A stretch of 64,000 bases of DNA, taken from positions 28,799 to 92,798 of the forward strand of contig NZ_BAVS01000012.1 in NCBI RefSeq assembly GCF_000521485.1, written 5' to 3'. Shown here in pieces: positions 10,476 to 21,310 of the stretch. Position numbers and translations under genes: made by a program. The DNA comes from Gracilibacillus boraciitolerans JCM 21714 (lineage in GTDB: Bacteria > Bacillota > Bacilli > Bacillales > Amphibacillaceae). Each line of letters opens with the position of its first letter. Position 1 is the first letter of the stretch. The notes under the pieces are model-generated. The model saw only the letters and a program-made list of their open reading frames with translations, was not told where the DNA came from and made no database searches.

Positions 10476-11951
10476 ATGGATATTATCCAGTCAATGCACT
10501 ATCAGGTTTTGCAGAAAAAGAATACCTTAATGTTTGTCGTCATGGTTATTACATTGTTAGTGGGATTTGCACGTGCAATGATTACTAACGAAGCATTAAC
10601 AGCGACAGTCTATGGTTCTGAATTAATCATAACCATTATTTTTTATTTTATTTTACAGAAAGTAATTAAAAAACCAGTTGTATTACCGTATTTATTCGTC
10701 ATTACTTTTTACCTTTCTAATTTTTTATTTATCTTAGTGAGTGATGCTAGTCCAGCAATATTTCTAATTGTCATTTTCTTAAGCTTATTTTCCGCCATTC
10801 AAATGGATCGAAAGGTATTTTATTTAGGTTTTATACTAGGAATATTGGTTATCCTTTATAATTTTAATCAAATGGATCAAACCGATGAAGTGATGATGCA
10901 GTTATTTCAATATTCTCTTCTCATCTGTTTATTAACTGTTGTCGTATTTCATTTTATGATCAAAATGGCTAAAGAACAAATGACACAGTTAGGAGATGTA
11001 CTTCAATCATCTGAAAGAGATAGCGATCGTAAACAACAACAAAAAGAAGGCGCAGAAAAATCCATTACGAATATTCTTCACAAGATTTCAAAAGTTAATG
11101 AGAAGTTGCAGGACAACGTGCAAACACAGGACGACCTAAGTCATACCATTCATGAAATATCTCAAGCCAGTCAGTCACAGGCAGAGCAAATATCAGATAT
11201 ATCAAATGCAACAAATGATACGAGACAAAGTACTGATGTTGTTCAAAAAACTTCAGAACAATTATATGAAGATTCGAAGCGAGCAAGTGAGCTTTCATTG
11301 TCTGGAAAAGAAAAAATGGATACATTAAATGAAAATAATACTATTCTTGAAAAAACGATAGGTGACTTAAGTAGGACATTTGTGGAATTAACGGATAAAA
11401 TTAAAGAAACAAATACATTTGCTTCCAATATCAAAGAAATTACTGAACAGACAAATTTGCTCGCTTTAAATGCCTCCATCGAAGCAGCGCGTGCTGGCGA
11501 AGCTGGTAAAGGCTTTGCGGTAGTAGCGGACGAAATAAGAAAGTTAGCAGACTTAACAGGTGAAACTACTGAAAAAATCACTAGCAACCTTGCTGCTTTA
11601 AATGATACCAACGATTCGGCTGTTGCACAGATGGATAAAAGCATGCAGAACTTCGTTATAGGTATGCAATCTTCTGATGAAGTAACCGGATATTTTGAAG
11701 AGCTAACTACTACTATTGGAACATTGAATGATGCTTTACTTAACTTCTCTGAGTTAGCCAAAGATGTTCAAGGTCAATCAAATGGTGTAGAAGCTTCAAC
11801 CAATGATTTGGCAGCTATTATTGAACAAGCTTCTGCAAGTCTTCAGGAAATGAGTGCTACTGTAAATACTTTAACCGAAAGCAATCAAGAGCTAGCATCC
11901 CTGTTAGATCAAGCAGTAGATGATACAGAAGAACTTAAAAAACAATTTTAA
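10476..11951 (+). CDS. Methyl-accepting chemotaxis protein with polytopic membrane sensor
   Basis: 491 aa. The first ~165 residues are several closely spaced hydrophobic helices with little extracellular loop, so the sensor is in the membrane rather than a dCache domain. A cytoplasmic coiled-coil signalling domain follows, with the conserved hairpin tip [20 protein letters not shown] and [12 protein letters not shown] see no clear HAMP domain. It would couple to CheW/CheA. ATG 10476 follows GAAGGAG. The gene stands alone, flanked by the ureF unit and a terminator. The ligand cannot be told from sequence. Confidence 0.92.
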   Translation: MDIIQSMHYQVLQKKNTLMFVVMVITLLVGFARAMITNEALTATVYGSELIITIIFYFILQKVIKKPVVLPYLFVITFYLSNFLFILVSDASPAIFLIVIFLSLFSAIQMDRKVFYLGFILGILVILYNFNQMDQTDEVMMQLFQYSLLICLLTVVVFHFMIKMAKEQMTQLGDVLQSSERDSDRKQQQKEGAEKSITNILHKISKVNEKLQDNVQTQDDLSHTIHEISQASQSQAEQISDISNATNDTRQSTDVVQKTSEQLYEDSKRASELSLSGKEKMDTLNENNTILEKTIGDLSRTFVELTDKIKETNTFASNIKEITEQTNLLALNASIEAARAGEAGKGFAVVADEIRKLADLTGETTEKITSNLAALNDTNDSAVAQMDKSMQNFVIGMQSSDEVTGYFEELTTTIGTLNDALLNFSELAKDVQGQSNGVEASTNDLAAIIEQASASLQEMSATVNTLTESNQELASLLDQAVDDTEELKKQF

Positions 11952-11962
11952 ACAAAGCAACG

Positions 11963-11999
11963 AAAAGGGACTCATATGTAAAAATGGAGTCCCTTTTTT
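11963..11999. terminator. Bidirectional terminator
   Basis: GGGACTC (11967-11973) and GAGTCCC (11987-11993) flanked by A and T runs, between the chemoreceptor and the converging prenyltransferase gene. Confidence 0.85.
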
Positions 12000-12862
12000 A
12001 AGGTATAAAAACAAGATATAGTATAAAAACTGATAGTAAATATACGAGAGAACTTATAAATAGCTTATTCCCCCCCCACTTTAAAACTTCTTTTTGTTTA
12101 AATCCGCTTAAACCGATCACTAACCAACAAATATTGATAAATGTAAACAGCCAATAAAAGAGTCCACTAAAGTTTTCTAAAAATAAAGGTATAAATAGCA
12201 GTAGAGCAATATATATATTAGTTCGACAAATAGTCACTTGATAGCCTTTGACAACCGGTAACATTTTTAATCCAGACCGAGCATAATCATCATACTTCTT
12301 ATCGCTATTGCATACGTATGAGGCATTTGCCAAAGAAACATCACGGCAAAAAGTGTAAGTGGAACAGGATGAATGGCCGTATCAATTACCGCCCATCCCA
12401 TTAATGGCGTAACTGCCCTGATAAACTGCCAACATGCGTATTCCAAGTAAATCTTCTCTTTGTCCAAATGGTATATACTACAACATATGTGTACCACCCT
12501 ATGAAGCCGTATATCGCCACTTCAACATTAATAAAAAATAATAATAACTGCCCTAACAGACTGAGGGATATTCCCACCATTAAAATGGTTCTCAATGAAA
12601 GTGAACCCGTAACAGTAGGTCGCTGCTTCGTTCGCTCCATTAACTTATCTACATCTACTTCTAACCAATTGTTTAATGACAATGCACCAGCAACGATCAT
12701 GCCACTTCCAGTTAACAGCAAAAATAGCTCTAGCCAAATATCAACAAAGGACACATTATAATATCTCATTGCAATAAAAAAGCCGAGTATTGCTGGAAGT
12801 ACATTAGCTATTAATACAAATCTTTTAAATAAATATTTTAACTCTGTTAACAAATGACCCAT
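11998..12862 (-). CDS. Protohaem IX farnesyltransferase-like (haem O synthase, UbiA family), frame broken
   Basis: Polytopic membrane prenyltransferase of the CtaB/CyoE group. The prenyl-diphosphate motif is visible as NNWLEVDVDKLMERTKQRP (N-x3-D-x-D-x3-ERTxxRP), followed later by LWQMPHTYAIAIR and YDDYARSGLKMLPV. It runs in three frames: at 12416-12418 a G tract has three bases where four restore SLSGAVTPLMGW, and near 12296 one base is missing before YDDYARSG. The repaired length is about 288 aa, near family size. G8 at 12070-12077 encodes KWGGNK. No cytochrome oxidase genes are adjacent, so this may be a second, stand-alone copy. Confidence 0.85.
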
Positions 12863-12923
12863 CCATTGAACTCCTTAATTGATTTTCTTAATATATATTT
12901 TCCAATTAGTACCCGTTCCTATA

Positions 12924-13718
12924 TTATAGGCCTTCGCAAATGACCCCCTGATTAATAGCGACAGCCATATTATCCAATGAATTCACGTATAGAACTGGCT
13001 CCCCTATATGAATGGAAGCAAAGGAACGCCCAAAGGTCATCTTGTTATGATAAATACTCCTTGAATCGTAAACAATTTCTATTTCAACCGTTTCTCCATA
13101 GTCTACACCCAACTCTAAAAATAACTCTCTACTGATATTCGTCCATAAATTGCCAAACCGTACGTCCAATATATCAATTGTGCCTGTGATACTACCTTCC
13201 TCAAGCTTCGGTTCATAATAAGGTAAGCAGACTATTTCTTCCGCTTTCAATTCTTGACCTATGTCTGCAAATGAGAGCGCTCCTGCTGCCAATCTTGCTC
13301 CAGTGTACGCATAAATATCACGACCATGAAAAGTATGAGAAGCACCAGATTGTGGCAGTCTATTGACCTCTTCATCTATTTCGCGAATTTGTTTGATACC
13401 AATTTTTTTGTAAATGTGTGTAAGCGTTCCATTATCTGGTGTTACGATATACTGATCATTATTTGTTTGAACTACTAAACTTTTACGTGCGGAGCCTACA
13501 CCAGGATCCACTACAGATACGAACACGGTTCCCTTCGGCCAATAAGCAACAGTTTGCAGCAACCGATAAGATCCAGCCATATATCAAAGGGTGGGATATC
13601 ATGTGTATTATCATATATCGATATAACCTTACTGACATTATGTGCAACACCTTTCATTGCACTTACTGCCCCCATCTTCTAACCCGAAATCTGATTGGAG
13701 AACTAATGCATTCATCAT
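12924..13718 (-). CDS. SAM hydroxide adenosyltransferase family (DUF62), two frame breaks
   Basis: Family of S-adenosylmethionine hydrolases related to fluorinase and chlorinase; they split SAM with water to adenosine and methionine. The protein opens MMNALVLQSDFGLEDGAVSAM with the family Asp near residue 10 and contains VFVSVVDPGVGSARK and FVTPDNGTL-like text. ATG 13718 has GGAG eight bases upstream. The frame breaks at 13669-13673 (C5, expected C4) and at about 13577 (one base missing in WAGSYRLLQ). The repaired length is about 264 aa, normal for the family. It stands alone between ctaB-like and the Ca-ATPase. Confidence 0.88.
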
Positions 13719-13785
13719 GATGATTACTCCTTTCTTAACTCAACTTCATTATACTATTATCTAAGAATGAAAGAAAACGATTTGT

Positions 13786-13820
13786 AAAAAAAGGTACGTT
13801 CCGGAATGAAACGCACCTTT
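13786..13820 (-). terminator. Terminator of the ATPase operon
   Basis: The minus strand reads AAAGGTGCGTT, a loop, then AACGTACCTTTTTT. It lies just after the Ca-ATPase stop. Confidence 0.8.
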
Positions 13821-13831
13821 AATCCTTTTCC

Positions 13832-16460
13832 TTATTTATTACGAATTTTTTTGACAATTTCCATTAATACAACAGATCCAACTGCAAGGCCAAATGCAAT
13901 CAACCATTGATTCCAACCAAATTCAGCTGGAATATGAAATACATCTCTGGCAAACGGTAAAATCGTGATCGTATATAATACAAATCCAATTCCTACAGCT
14001 CCTAATACGTATTTATTTTGGAAGAAACCTGCACCAAATACCGTTTGAACATTGGATCTGGCCGGGAATGTTTGTAATGTTCTCGATAAGATTAATGTTG
14101 TAAAAGCCATGGCAACACCCATTTCCTCCGAATGTTGTAAGCCGATATAATGGGAAACGATTACTGCTATACCGATTAAAAATCCACGTATAATAACAGA
14201 CTTTAATGTGCCTCCAGCAAATATTCCTTCATCAATCTTCTGTGGTTTCCGTTTCATCACATCTGGTTCTGATTTTTCCATTCCTAATGCAATTGCAGGC
14301 AAGGAATCATTAACTAAATTGATAAACAGTAATTGAAGTGCTGTAAAAGGATTTGCCCAATTCATAATGACTGCGAACATGATAGCAATTATCGCCCCCC
14401 CTAAGTTACCAGCAAATAAATAGGCAATTGATTTTTTAATATTATCAAATACTGTCCGACCCACACTAACAGCTTTGACAATCGAAACAAAATTATCATC
14501 CGTCAAAATCATGGCTGCCGAATCTTTTGCGACATCCGTTCCACTTCCCATACCGATACCAATGTCAGCTTGCTTTAAAGCAGGAGCATCATTGACACCA
14601 TCACCTGTCATAGCTGTAATTTGATTTTTACGTTGCCACGCTTTAACGATTCTTATTTTATTCTCAGGAGAAACACGAGCATACACGGAAATTTTTTCTA
14701 ACATATCATCAAGTTCCTGTTCAGACATGTTGTCTAATTCTTTACCTGTTACCGCCACATCGCTTTCTTCCATTAAACCAATTTGTATTCCAATAGCTTC
14801 CGCGGTCGTCTTGTGATCTCCCGTTATCATGACTGGCTTAATACCCGCTTTTTTAGCTTCCTCAATGGAACCGTAAACCGCATCTCTTGGTGGATCCATC
14901 ATTGCTGTAAAACCTATCATCACAAAGTCCTTTTCATCTTCTAGGGTTATTTGTTGATCTTGGTCAACCTTTTTATAGGCAAAAGCTAACACTCGTAATG
15001 CTTGCTTGGAATACTCTTCATTCTGATCATGAAGTTTATCAAGCCATTCTGATGTTAATTCTTTCTCCTCGCCATCCACTAAAATAAACGCAGCCTTATC
15101 TAGCATGACATCTGGTCCACCTTTAATTAACATCATCCGTTCCTCATTAATTTCATGAACAGTAGACATCATCTTCCTTTCTGAGTCAAATGGTAATTCG
15201 GCATCGCGTTTATATTTTTCACGTAATTCTTTGTAAGGCTGTTTTTGCTTGTCAGCCAGAAGGATCAGCGCAATCTCGGTTGGATCCCCTATTTCATTTT
15301 TATCCTCATTTATATATGAATCATTACATAACGCTGCGGTTTGAATAAGCAGCTGTTCACTTTTTGACCATTTTTCATTACTAAATGGATTTTCTATTCC
15401 TGGTAAAAATGTTTCGGTTACCGTCATCTTATTTTGTGTCAATGTACCCGTTTTATCCGTACAAATAACACTTGTCGATCCCAATGTCTCCACAGCAGGT
15501 AATCTTCTGATAATGGCATGCTGTTTTGCCATTTTATTCGTTCCAACTGATAAAACAATCGTAACAATGGATTGTAATGCTTCAGGAATAGCAGCAACTG
15601 CAATAGCAACAGAGAACATTAAAGCATCTAATACTGCCTTTGTCATATCAACATCTGCACCACTAAACCAAATCCGACTTACTTGTACGGAAAAAATCAA
15701 AATACAAATAAGCAGAATGGCCATGCCTAACTTTTTACTAAAAGAATCCAGCTTACGTTGTAAAGGAGTTTGTTTCGATTCAGCCGTTTCGATCATTTCT
15801 GCAATTTTTCCTATTTCCGCTTTCTCACCAGTAGCCGTAACAACTAATGTCCCTCTCCCATTTACAACTAAGGAGCTGGAAAATACCATATTTTTACGAT
15901 CACCTAGCCCAACTTCATCCTCGATTGGATCCGTTATTTTCTCAACAGCATCTGATTCTCCGGTAAGCATTCCTTCATTAATCTTTAATGATTCTGCTTC
16001 CAACAATCGACCATCTGCGGGTATAAAATCCCCCCGCTTCCAATAGGACAATATCACCAGGTACCAACTCGCGAGCCATAATTGTCTGATTCGTTCCATT
16101 ACGAATCACTTTTGCCTCAGGTGCTGACATATCTCTTAATGCATCAAGGGAACTTTCCGCTTTTTTTGTTTGGACCACACTTATCACAGAATTTAACAAG
16201 ATAACAATAAAGATAATAATGGATTCGATGACTTCTCCCAATGCTAATTGAACAATAGCAGCAATTAAAAGAACGACAACCATGGTATCCTTAAAGGTTT
16301 CTAAGAAAAGTTTCCAAGTAGGAACTTTTTCTTTATCTGATATTTCATTGTATCCTTCTTGTTCCAGTCGGTTATTTACTTCCTCTTTCGAAAGCCCTTC
16401 TGCTTTTGTTACTTCCCATGTTTCTAAGACTTCCTCTTTTGTCTTCTGGTAGGTACTCAA
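13832..16460 (-). CDS. Calcium-transporting P-type ATPase (type IIA), one frame break
   Basis: SERCA-like pump of about 875 aa. Visible motifs are TGES (actuator), PEAL in helix M4, DKTGTLT (phosphorylated Asp), MITGDHKTTA and TGDGVNDAPAL. The C-terminal half has the M5-M10 helices. TTG 16460 lies after AAGGAGGAG and overlaps the stop of the upstream TlyC-like gene (TTGA), so the two are translationally coupled. The frame breaks at 16030-16035: six C where the family motif LLEAGDFIPADGRL needs five (or eight). G7 at 14395-14401 adds a glycine to AGNLGGAIIAI (family AGNLGAIIAI). Confidence 0.93.
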
Positions 16461-17791
16461 GTTTCATCTCCTCCTTGATCTCTTTCAATTGTAATTAACA
16501 CTTTTTCTATTCGATATGCTGAAATTTTTGTCGCTTCAAAAACAAGGTCTTTATAGGCAAGTTTAGGTCGTTCTGATGAATGAGGAATATAACCTAATTG
16601 ATGCACCATAAATCCGTTTAACGTTTCAAATTCTTCTGACGGCAATTCCACTTGGAATGCTTCCTCTAATAAATAAAGATGTGTTGTTCCTTCCACTTCA
16701 TACTGGTTATTATTAACTTTCTTAAAACTGCTTGATTCATCTTCCCCCCCTGGCAAATGATGTTCACTCAGAATTTCTCCTACAATTTCTTCAATTACAT
16801 CCTCCATTGTAATCAGCCCGTCAATTCCTCCATATTCATCTACCACCATCGCAATATGGATATTATGCTTTTTCATATCACGGAAGGCCACATCAATTAG
16901 CTGAGAATCCATTACATAGTATGGCTTTCTTAACACGGTTTGAAGCGCAAACTCCCTATCATACTTTTGTAAAATGGGAAAGATATCCTTCATATGTAAT
17001 ATTCCGATAATATGATCAATATCTCCTTCATATACTGGGAAATGAGTGAAACGCTTTTCATTTATCACCTCTAATACTTCATCGATAGTTGCCTCCATAT
17101 TTATAGCTGTAATATCTGTACGATGTGTCATAATATCTGATACAGATTTATCATTAAATTCGAATATATTGTGTATCATTCGTTTTTCATCGCTTTCAAT
17201 CGTTCCTCGTTCGCCGCCAATATCAACTAACATTCGAATTTCTTCTTCATTAACTTCCTCTTGTTTAGCATTTGGATCCACTCCAAATAATTTTACGATA
17301 AAATTCGTAGAAAGATTCAATATTTTCACAAAAGGATAACTTAGCTTAAATAAAAACAATAAAGGATTAACGGTTTTATAAGCAATTCTCTCCGCTTTTT
17401 GCAATGCTAATTGCTTGGGTACCAATTCACCAATTACTAAAGTAAAGTAAGAAAGCAAAATAGTAATTATAATAACAGCAATCGTTTCAAGTAATGACAT
17501 AGAGACAGGTACTCCTATATTTACCAGCCAATTAGCCAAAGGTGCTGCAAAGCTATCGGCCGCAAAGGCACTAGCCAAAAAACCAGCCAATGTAATTCCA
17601 ATTTGAATAGTAGCTAAAAATCGCCCCCCCGGTTCAGCCAATAGCTTTTGTAATTTCATCGATTTTTGATCTTTTTGTTCCGCTCTCTTTTTAATTTTAT
17701 TGTCATTTAAAGCAACTAAAGAAATCTCTGAAGCAGCAAAAAATGCATTTATCAATATCAGAACTATAAGGATAAATATTTCCAATAACAC
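16457..17791 (-). CDS. TlyC/CorC-type membrane protein (DUF21, CBS pair, CorC_HlyC)
   Basis: 444 aa. Order: DUF21 membrane domain (about 1-195, including FAASEISLVAL and GELVPKQLAL), two CBS domains (about 210-335, with GIDGLITMEDVIEEIVGEI), then the C-terminal CorC/HlyC domain. Members are called haemolysins, but several are Mg or Co transport or efflux proteins. GTG 17791 follows AAGAAGGTGA. It is first in a two-gene unit with the Ca-ATPase, which supports a role in divalent cation handling. C7 tracts at 16744-16750 and 17624-17630 add glycines: LPGGED, and AEPGGRFLATIQ where the family has PGRFLATIQIGIT or similar. Confidence 0.9.
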   Translation of the reverse strand: MLLEIFILIVLILINAFFAASEISLVALNDNKIKKRAEQKDQKSMKLQKLLAEPGGRFLATIQIGITLAGFLASAFAADSFAAPLANWLVNIGVPVSMSLLETIAVIIITILLSYFTLVIGELVPKQLALQKAERIAYKTVNPLLFLFKLSYPFVKILNLSTNFIVKLFGVDPNAKQEEVNEEEIRMLVDIGGERGTIESDEKRMIHNIFEFNDKSVSDIMTHRTDITAINMEATIDEVLEVINEKRFTHFPVYEGDIDHIIGILHMKDIFPILQKYDREFALQTVLRKPYYVMDSQLIDVAFRDMKKHNIHIAMVVDEYGGIDGLITMEDVIEEIVGEILSEHHLPGGEDESSSFKKVNNNQYEVEGTTHLYLLEEAFQVELPSEEFETLNGFMVHQLGYIPHSSERPKLAYKDLVFEATKISAYRIEKVLITIERDQGGDET

Positions 17792-18037
17792 CTGATCACC
17801 TTCTTATAAATATTCTCTGTTATTGTTATACCCAAAACCATTAGGCATGAGACAAATTTTCTGAAATAGAAGTTGAAAAAATGGCGGTATGTGATGAATC
17901 CTATGTTAAACTGTGGCATAATAGTAAATGATAGTCCTATTAATTAGTAAAGTACAATTACCACTATTAGGTCTTACAATCAATGCCTATTGTGATATAC
18001 ATAATTTATTTAGTTCCTGGAAAGTAGTTGATGAAAT

Positions 18038-18940
18038 ATGCAGTTAGAAATTGATAAGGCTTCACTGCCTGTCTACGAAGCATTAGCAAGTAAGGTTAGA
18101 TTAGAAATGATACAGTTATTATCTAAAAATAAAATGAACATCAAAGAACTATCTAGCGCTTTAGGTATAAGTAGTCCAATTGTAACAAAACATATTGAGA
18201 AGCTGGAAAAAGCTGATATTATTCGTACTGAAAAGATACCTGGTAAGTCGGGGTTACAACGAATATCCATCTTAAAGGTAGATCATATTGAAGTAAATTT
18301 CCCTAAAAAAATTTATCATTCATTTGCTACATATGAAACCAGTGTACCTGTGGGCCATTATACTGATTACCACGTTTTACCTACGTGTGGATTGGCCACT
18401 AACAAAGACTTTGTTGGACCAGTGGATCAAACAAAATATTTTATGGATCCAAAAAGAATGGATGCACGTATTTTATGGTTTACTGAAGGTTTTATTGAGT
18501 ACAAAACACCTAACTTTCTTCAGGAAAAAGACGAACTGCAGCAAATGGATATCAGCTTTGAAATATCCTCTGAGTTCCCTTTTTCTAATGATGTATGGCC
18601 TTCAGATATTACGTTTACCTTAAATAATATAGAACTAGGAACATGGGAGAGTCCTGGTGATTTCGCAGATACAAGGGGAAAATATACTCCTGATTGGTGG
18701 CCACATAACATTAATCAATATGGATTACTAAAAACCATTCGCATTACTTCCCATGGTACATACATGGATGGCGAACCAATGTCTGACGTGACGATTAATG
18801 ATTTAGACACGAATGTAGATGGGTGGAAATTTAAATTCGAAGTAAAAGAAGATGCTGAACATGTTGGTGGTGTTACCTTGTTTGGCAGAGAATTTGGTAA
18901 CCATGACCAAGATATAAATTTTAAGTTATACTATATCTAG
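18038..18940 (+). CDS. ArsR-type winged-helix regulator fused to a C-terminal beta-rich domain
   Basis: 300 aa. Residues ~1-85 form an ArsR-type winged helix (ALASKVRLEMIQLLSK, SALGISSPIVTKHIEKLEKA). From ~95 to 300 lies a beta-rich region full of Trp and Gly (DARILWFTEGFIEYKTPNF, WWPHNINQYGLLKTIRI), unlike normal ArsR proteins of about 100 aa. Similar two-part regulators occur in Paenibacillus and relatives, and the second part probably binds a small molecule, perhaps a sugar; that is inference. Ribosome site GGAAAG. Isolated between the TlyC-like gene and a terminator, so its targets are not obvious. Confidence 0.75.
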   Translation: MQLEIDKASLPVYEALASKVRLEMIQLLSKNKMNIKELSSALGISSPIVTKHIEKLEKADIIRTEKIPGKSGLQRISILKVDHIEVNFPKKIYHSFATYETSVPVGHYTDYHVLPTCGLATNKDFVGPVDQTKYFMDPKRMDARILWFTEGFIEYKTPNFLQEKDELQQMDISFEISSEFPFSNDVWPSDITFTLNNIELGTWESPGDFADTRGKYTPDWWPHNINQYGLLKTIRITSHGTYMDGEPMSDVTINDLDTNVDGWKFKFEVKEDAEHVGGVTLFGREFGNHDQDINFKLYYI

Positions 18941-18970
18941 TTAAAGGGCAATAAATAATACGTTAAATTA

Positions 18971-19007
18971 AAACAGCTTGATTATCTTACAGATAGTCAA
19001 GCTGTTT
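18971..19007. terminator. Hairpin between converging genes
   Basis: AAACAGCTTGA (18971-18981) pairs with TCAAGCTGTTT (18997-19007); the loop can pair further. The T runs are short. Confidence 0.65.
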
Positions 19008-19012
19008 CATAA

Positions 19013-19566
19013 TTAAAATAAATCAAAGAATGTTTCTTGCCCAAGATGCTGAACAAACTTTTCAGCTAATGCCTTAAGGTCTGTCGATTCTTCCAAAAAG
19101 AGCCATTGATCGTCTTTTTCTCCCGTATAAGACTTTCTTTCCACTTGAAACAACCTTGTTTTTTATCCACTAAAGAGAAACATAATTGTGCATCGTACGA
19201 TTTATATTTCGGATCTGATAGAGCCTCTACAATTACAGGGTTCTCATCATATGGTACGGGATTTTCATAGGTATACAAGTAAATGCTTTTTTGTCTAACA
19301 TCTAATTTGTAATCCCTTATTGGACTAAAATTTTCCATACTATGCTTTATAATGTCTAATTCTTCATCCATAATTTTTTGTTTTGATTTTCTTGTTAAAA
19401 ACACTCTACCATTAGGATGTTCATATATTTCATATCCTTCTGGAATTTCATCTATGGTTGTGTCTGGATCATCCTTTTTAAAATAATAGCTTGGATTTCC
19501 CTTCTTCGTCTGTCTAACATGCAAAAAGTAGTCGTCCCCACGAAAATTTGTATATTGCACTGTCAT
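19013..19566 (-). CDS. Conserved hypothetical protein, frame broken
   Basis: I do not recognise a named domain. The protein starts MTVQYTNFRGDDYFLHVRQ and contains GYEIYEHPNGRVFLTRK, rich in Tyr, Asp and Lys, with no signal peptide or membrane helix. A premature stop occurs at 19066; one base missing in an A tract near 19140 (AAA where AAAA is expected) moves translation into the wrong frame. Restored, it ends DLKALAEKFVQHLGQETFF plus three residues at 19013, about 184 aa. ATG 19566 is preceded by GGTGG. Stands alone between two promoter regions. Confidence 0.65.
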
Positions 19567-19819
19567 CTTTGTTTACACCACCTTTAATTTCATTACCGAT
19601 TGCTATTTACAAGTTCTTTGCTTTCATAAGTATAACAAAAATCATGATAAAGTGAAACTTCCAAACATAAGAAATTGCTATTCATAATACACCTCTTTAA
19701 TTATTAATACAGAACAAAATTTTCATGTTATACTGTAGACAAGTAAAGTAATTAATGTGTAGTCGAAGTGATTTTTGGGAATAGCTGTAATAGAGTTATT
19801 GTCAAAGGAGTGCATCAAA

Positions 19820-20119
19820 ATGGAAATCAAAATATCAGAAAAGGCCTTACAATGGTTCAAAGAAGAAGTAGAGGTACATGAAGGAGACACAGTAAAATTC
19901 CAAGCTAAATATGGAGGTTATAGTCCTATACATGAAGGATTTTCGTTAGCATTTTCAATAAATGAACCACTTAAAGAAACAATTACTACTAAAGAGAAAA
20001 ACGGCATCACCTTTTTTATAGATGGCTCAGATGCCTGGTATTTTGAAGGCTATGATTTAATTGTAAATTACGATGAAAACTTAAAAGAAGTAACCTATGA
20101 TTATGAAGTAAGTAAATGA
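19820..20119 (+). CDS. HesB/IscA-like small protein (YneR/YfhF type)
   Basis: 99 aa. The start MEIKISEKALQWFKEEV and the fold pattern (GDTVKFQAKYGGYSPIHEGF, then DAWYFEGYDLIVNYDENLKE) match the HesB-like subfamily of iron-sulphur scaffold relatives in Bacillus. The cysteines of true IscA proteins are absent, so cluster binding is unlikely and the role is unknown. ATG 19820 follows AAAGGAG; an earlier in-frame start at 19775 lacks a ribosome site. A terminator follows directly. Confidence 0.8.
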   Translation: MEIKISEKALQWFKEEVEVHEGDTVKFQAKYGGYSPIHEGFSLAFSINEPLKETITTKEKNGITFFIDGSDAWYFEGYDLIVNYDENLKEVTYDYEVSK

Positions 20120-20130
20120 ATATAGAACTG

Positions 20131-20163
20131 AAAGAGTGGAGATTATTTCTCTGCTCTTTTTTT
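20131..20163 (+). terminator. Terminator after the HesB-like gene
   Basis: AAGAGTGGAGA, a short loop, TCTCTGCTCTT and a T run. Confidence 0.75.
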
Positions 20164-20331
20164 ATAAGATAAGAAAACATATAACCTCAGATAACATCTA
20201 AAAAGATGAGTATACTTTCAATATTTCTTACTCTAAAACTCATTTCGATGAATATACAACATATTATGTTAAAATAGAAACGAGTTAAAACCAGATTATA
20301 GACTTTTATTGTTATAGGGGGGTTTACATAA

Positions 20332-20796
20332 ATGAGTAAGCAAAATTTTCGTAAAGCAATGAGTAAATTTGCAACAGGTATCACAGTTGTTACTGCTGAA
20401 TTTAATGATCATCTGCATGGAATGACTGTAAATGCCTTTATGTCCGTTTCATTAGATCCGCAATTAATTACGATATCGCTTGATCATAAAACAACCTTTT
20501 ATCAGAATGCAGACAAAATTAAACGATTTGGTGTTAGCATTCTTCGCGAGGAACAAAAAGACATTTCTATGATCTTCGCCAAACAAGTGGAGAAGGACTT
20601 TAACGACTTCACTAAATTAGATGGTGTACCAGTTATCAATAATGCCCTTACTACTTTAGCTTGCAGTATAGTGAATACAGTGGAAGCAGGTGACCATAAG
20701 CTACTTATTGCGGAAGTCAATGATATCAAGATAGATAAGGGTAATCCAATTATTTATTACAACAGTAGTTATAAAATAATTTCTAAAGAAGAATAG
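20332..20796 (+). CDS. Flavin reductase-like FMN-binding protein
   Basis: 154 aa, split-barrel flavin reductase domain. Signatures are FRKAMSKFATGITVVTA near the N-terminus, GMTVNAFMSVSLDPQLITIS, and the later GDHKLLIAEVNDI. Such proteins use NAD(P)H to reduce FMN or FAD, often for a monooxygenase partner; none is adjacent. The ribosome site is an unusual pure G6 tract (20317-20322) nine bases before ATG. It is the first of three tightly spaced genes with a membrane protein and a Nudix hydrolase. Confidence 0.9.
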   Translation: MSKQNFRKAMSKFATGITVVTAEFNDHLHGMTVNAFMSVSLDPQLITISLDHKTTFYQNADKIKRFGVSILREEQKDISMIFAKQVEKDFNDFTKLDGVPVINNALTTLACSIVNTVEAGDHKLLIAEVNDIKIDKGNPIIYYNSSYKIISKEE

Positions 20797-20812
20797 ATGA
20801 TGGAGGTCTACA

Positions 20813-21310
20813 ATGGCGATTTTCTCTATTCTCAAAAATAGTGCCACCCTACCAAAGAAAGCAGCCATGTTTAGGTTGAATCGCGTTAGCATGCGCGATA
20901 CCCTTGTTTATCTTTTCCTTTTGTTTTTTATTAGTTTTTTGCCTAATGTGATCATGAATGTAGTACAATTTAATCTTTCTCAATCAGACATTGCCTATAG
21001 CCAATATTTATTGCAAATTATTGTCTTCTATCCTTTTTTTATGATGTTTCTGGTTGTAACAAGTATTTCATTACTTGCAACTGGTCCTTGGTTATTAACG
21101 TGGATACTCCAGCGCAAGTTAGCCTATCAACAATTATGGAAGATGACGTCATACGGCATATTTTGGCCGATAATAATCTATCATTTATTATTTTTTATAA
21201 ATATACCAATATCTGTGAGTTTTTCAGTCAGTTTAGCTTTGTTATATTTTATACTTTATAAGATGATTATAATTTATCCAAAAAGGAAAGGAAGGATACG
21301 TGATGAGTGA
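20813..21310 (+). CDS. Integral membrane protein, DUF1189-like
   Basis: 165 aa with about four hydrophobic helices (DTLVYLFLLFFISFLP, a helix near 85-105, WPIIIYHLLFFIN and the C-terminal stretch). It resembles small DUF1189-type membrane proteins of Bacillus, but I cannot assign it firmly. ATG 20813 follows GATGGAGG, 16 bases after the flavin reductase. Its end overlaps the Nudix start by 8 bases, indicating coupled translation. Confidence 0.6.
   Translation: MAIFSILKNSATLPKKAAMFRLNRVSMRDTLVYLFLLFFISFLPNVIMNVVQFNLSQSDIAYSQYLLQIIVFYPFFMMFLVVTSISLLATGPWLLTWILQRKLAYQQLWKMTSYGIFWPIIIYHLLFFINIPISVSFSVSLALLYFILYKMIIIYPKRKGRIRDE

Noticed and set aside
15513..16046. A 177-codon frame antisense to the Ca-ATPase
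   Set aside because: The opposite strand encodes intact P-type ATPase motifs over the same bases; no ribosome site or homology.
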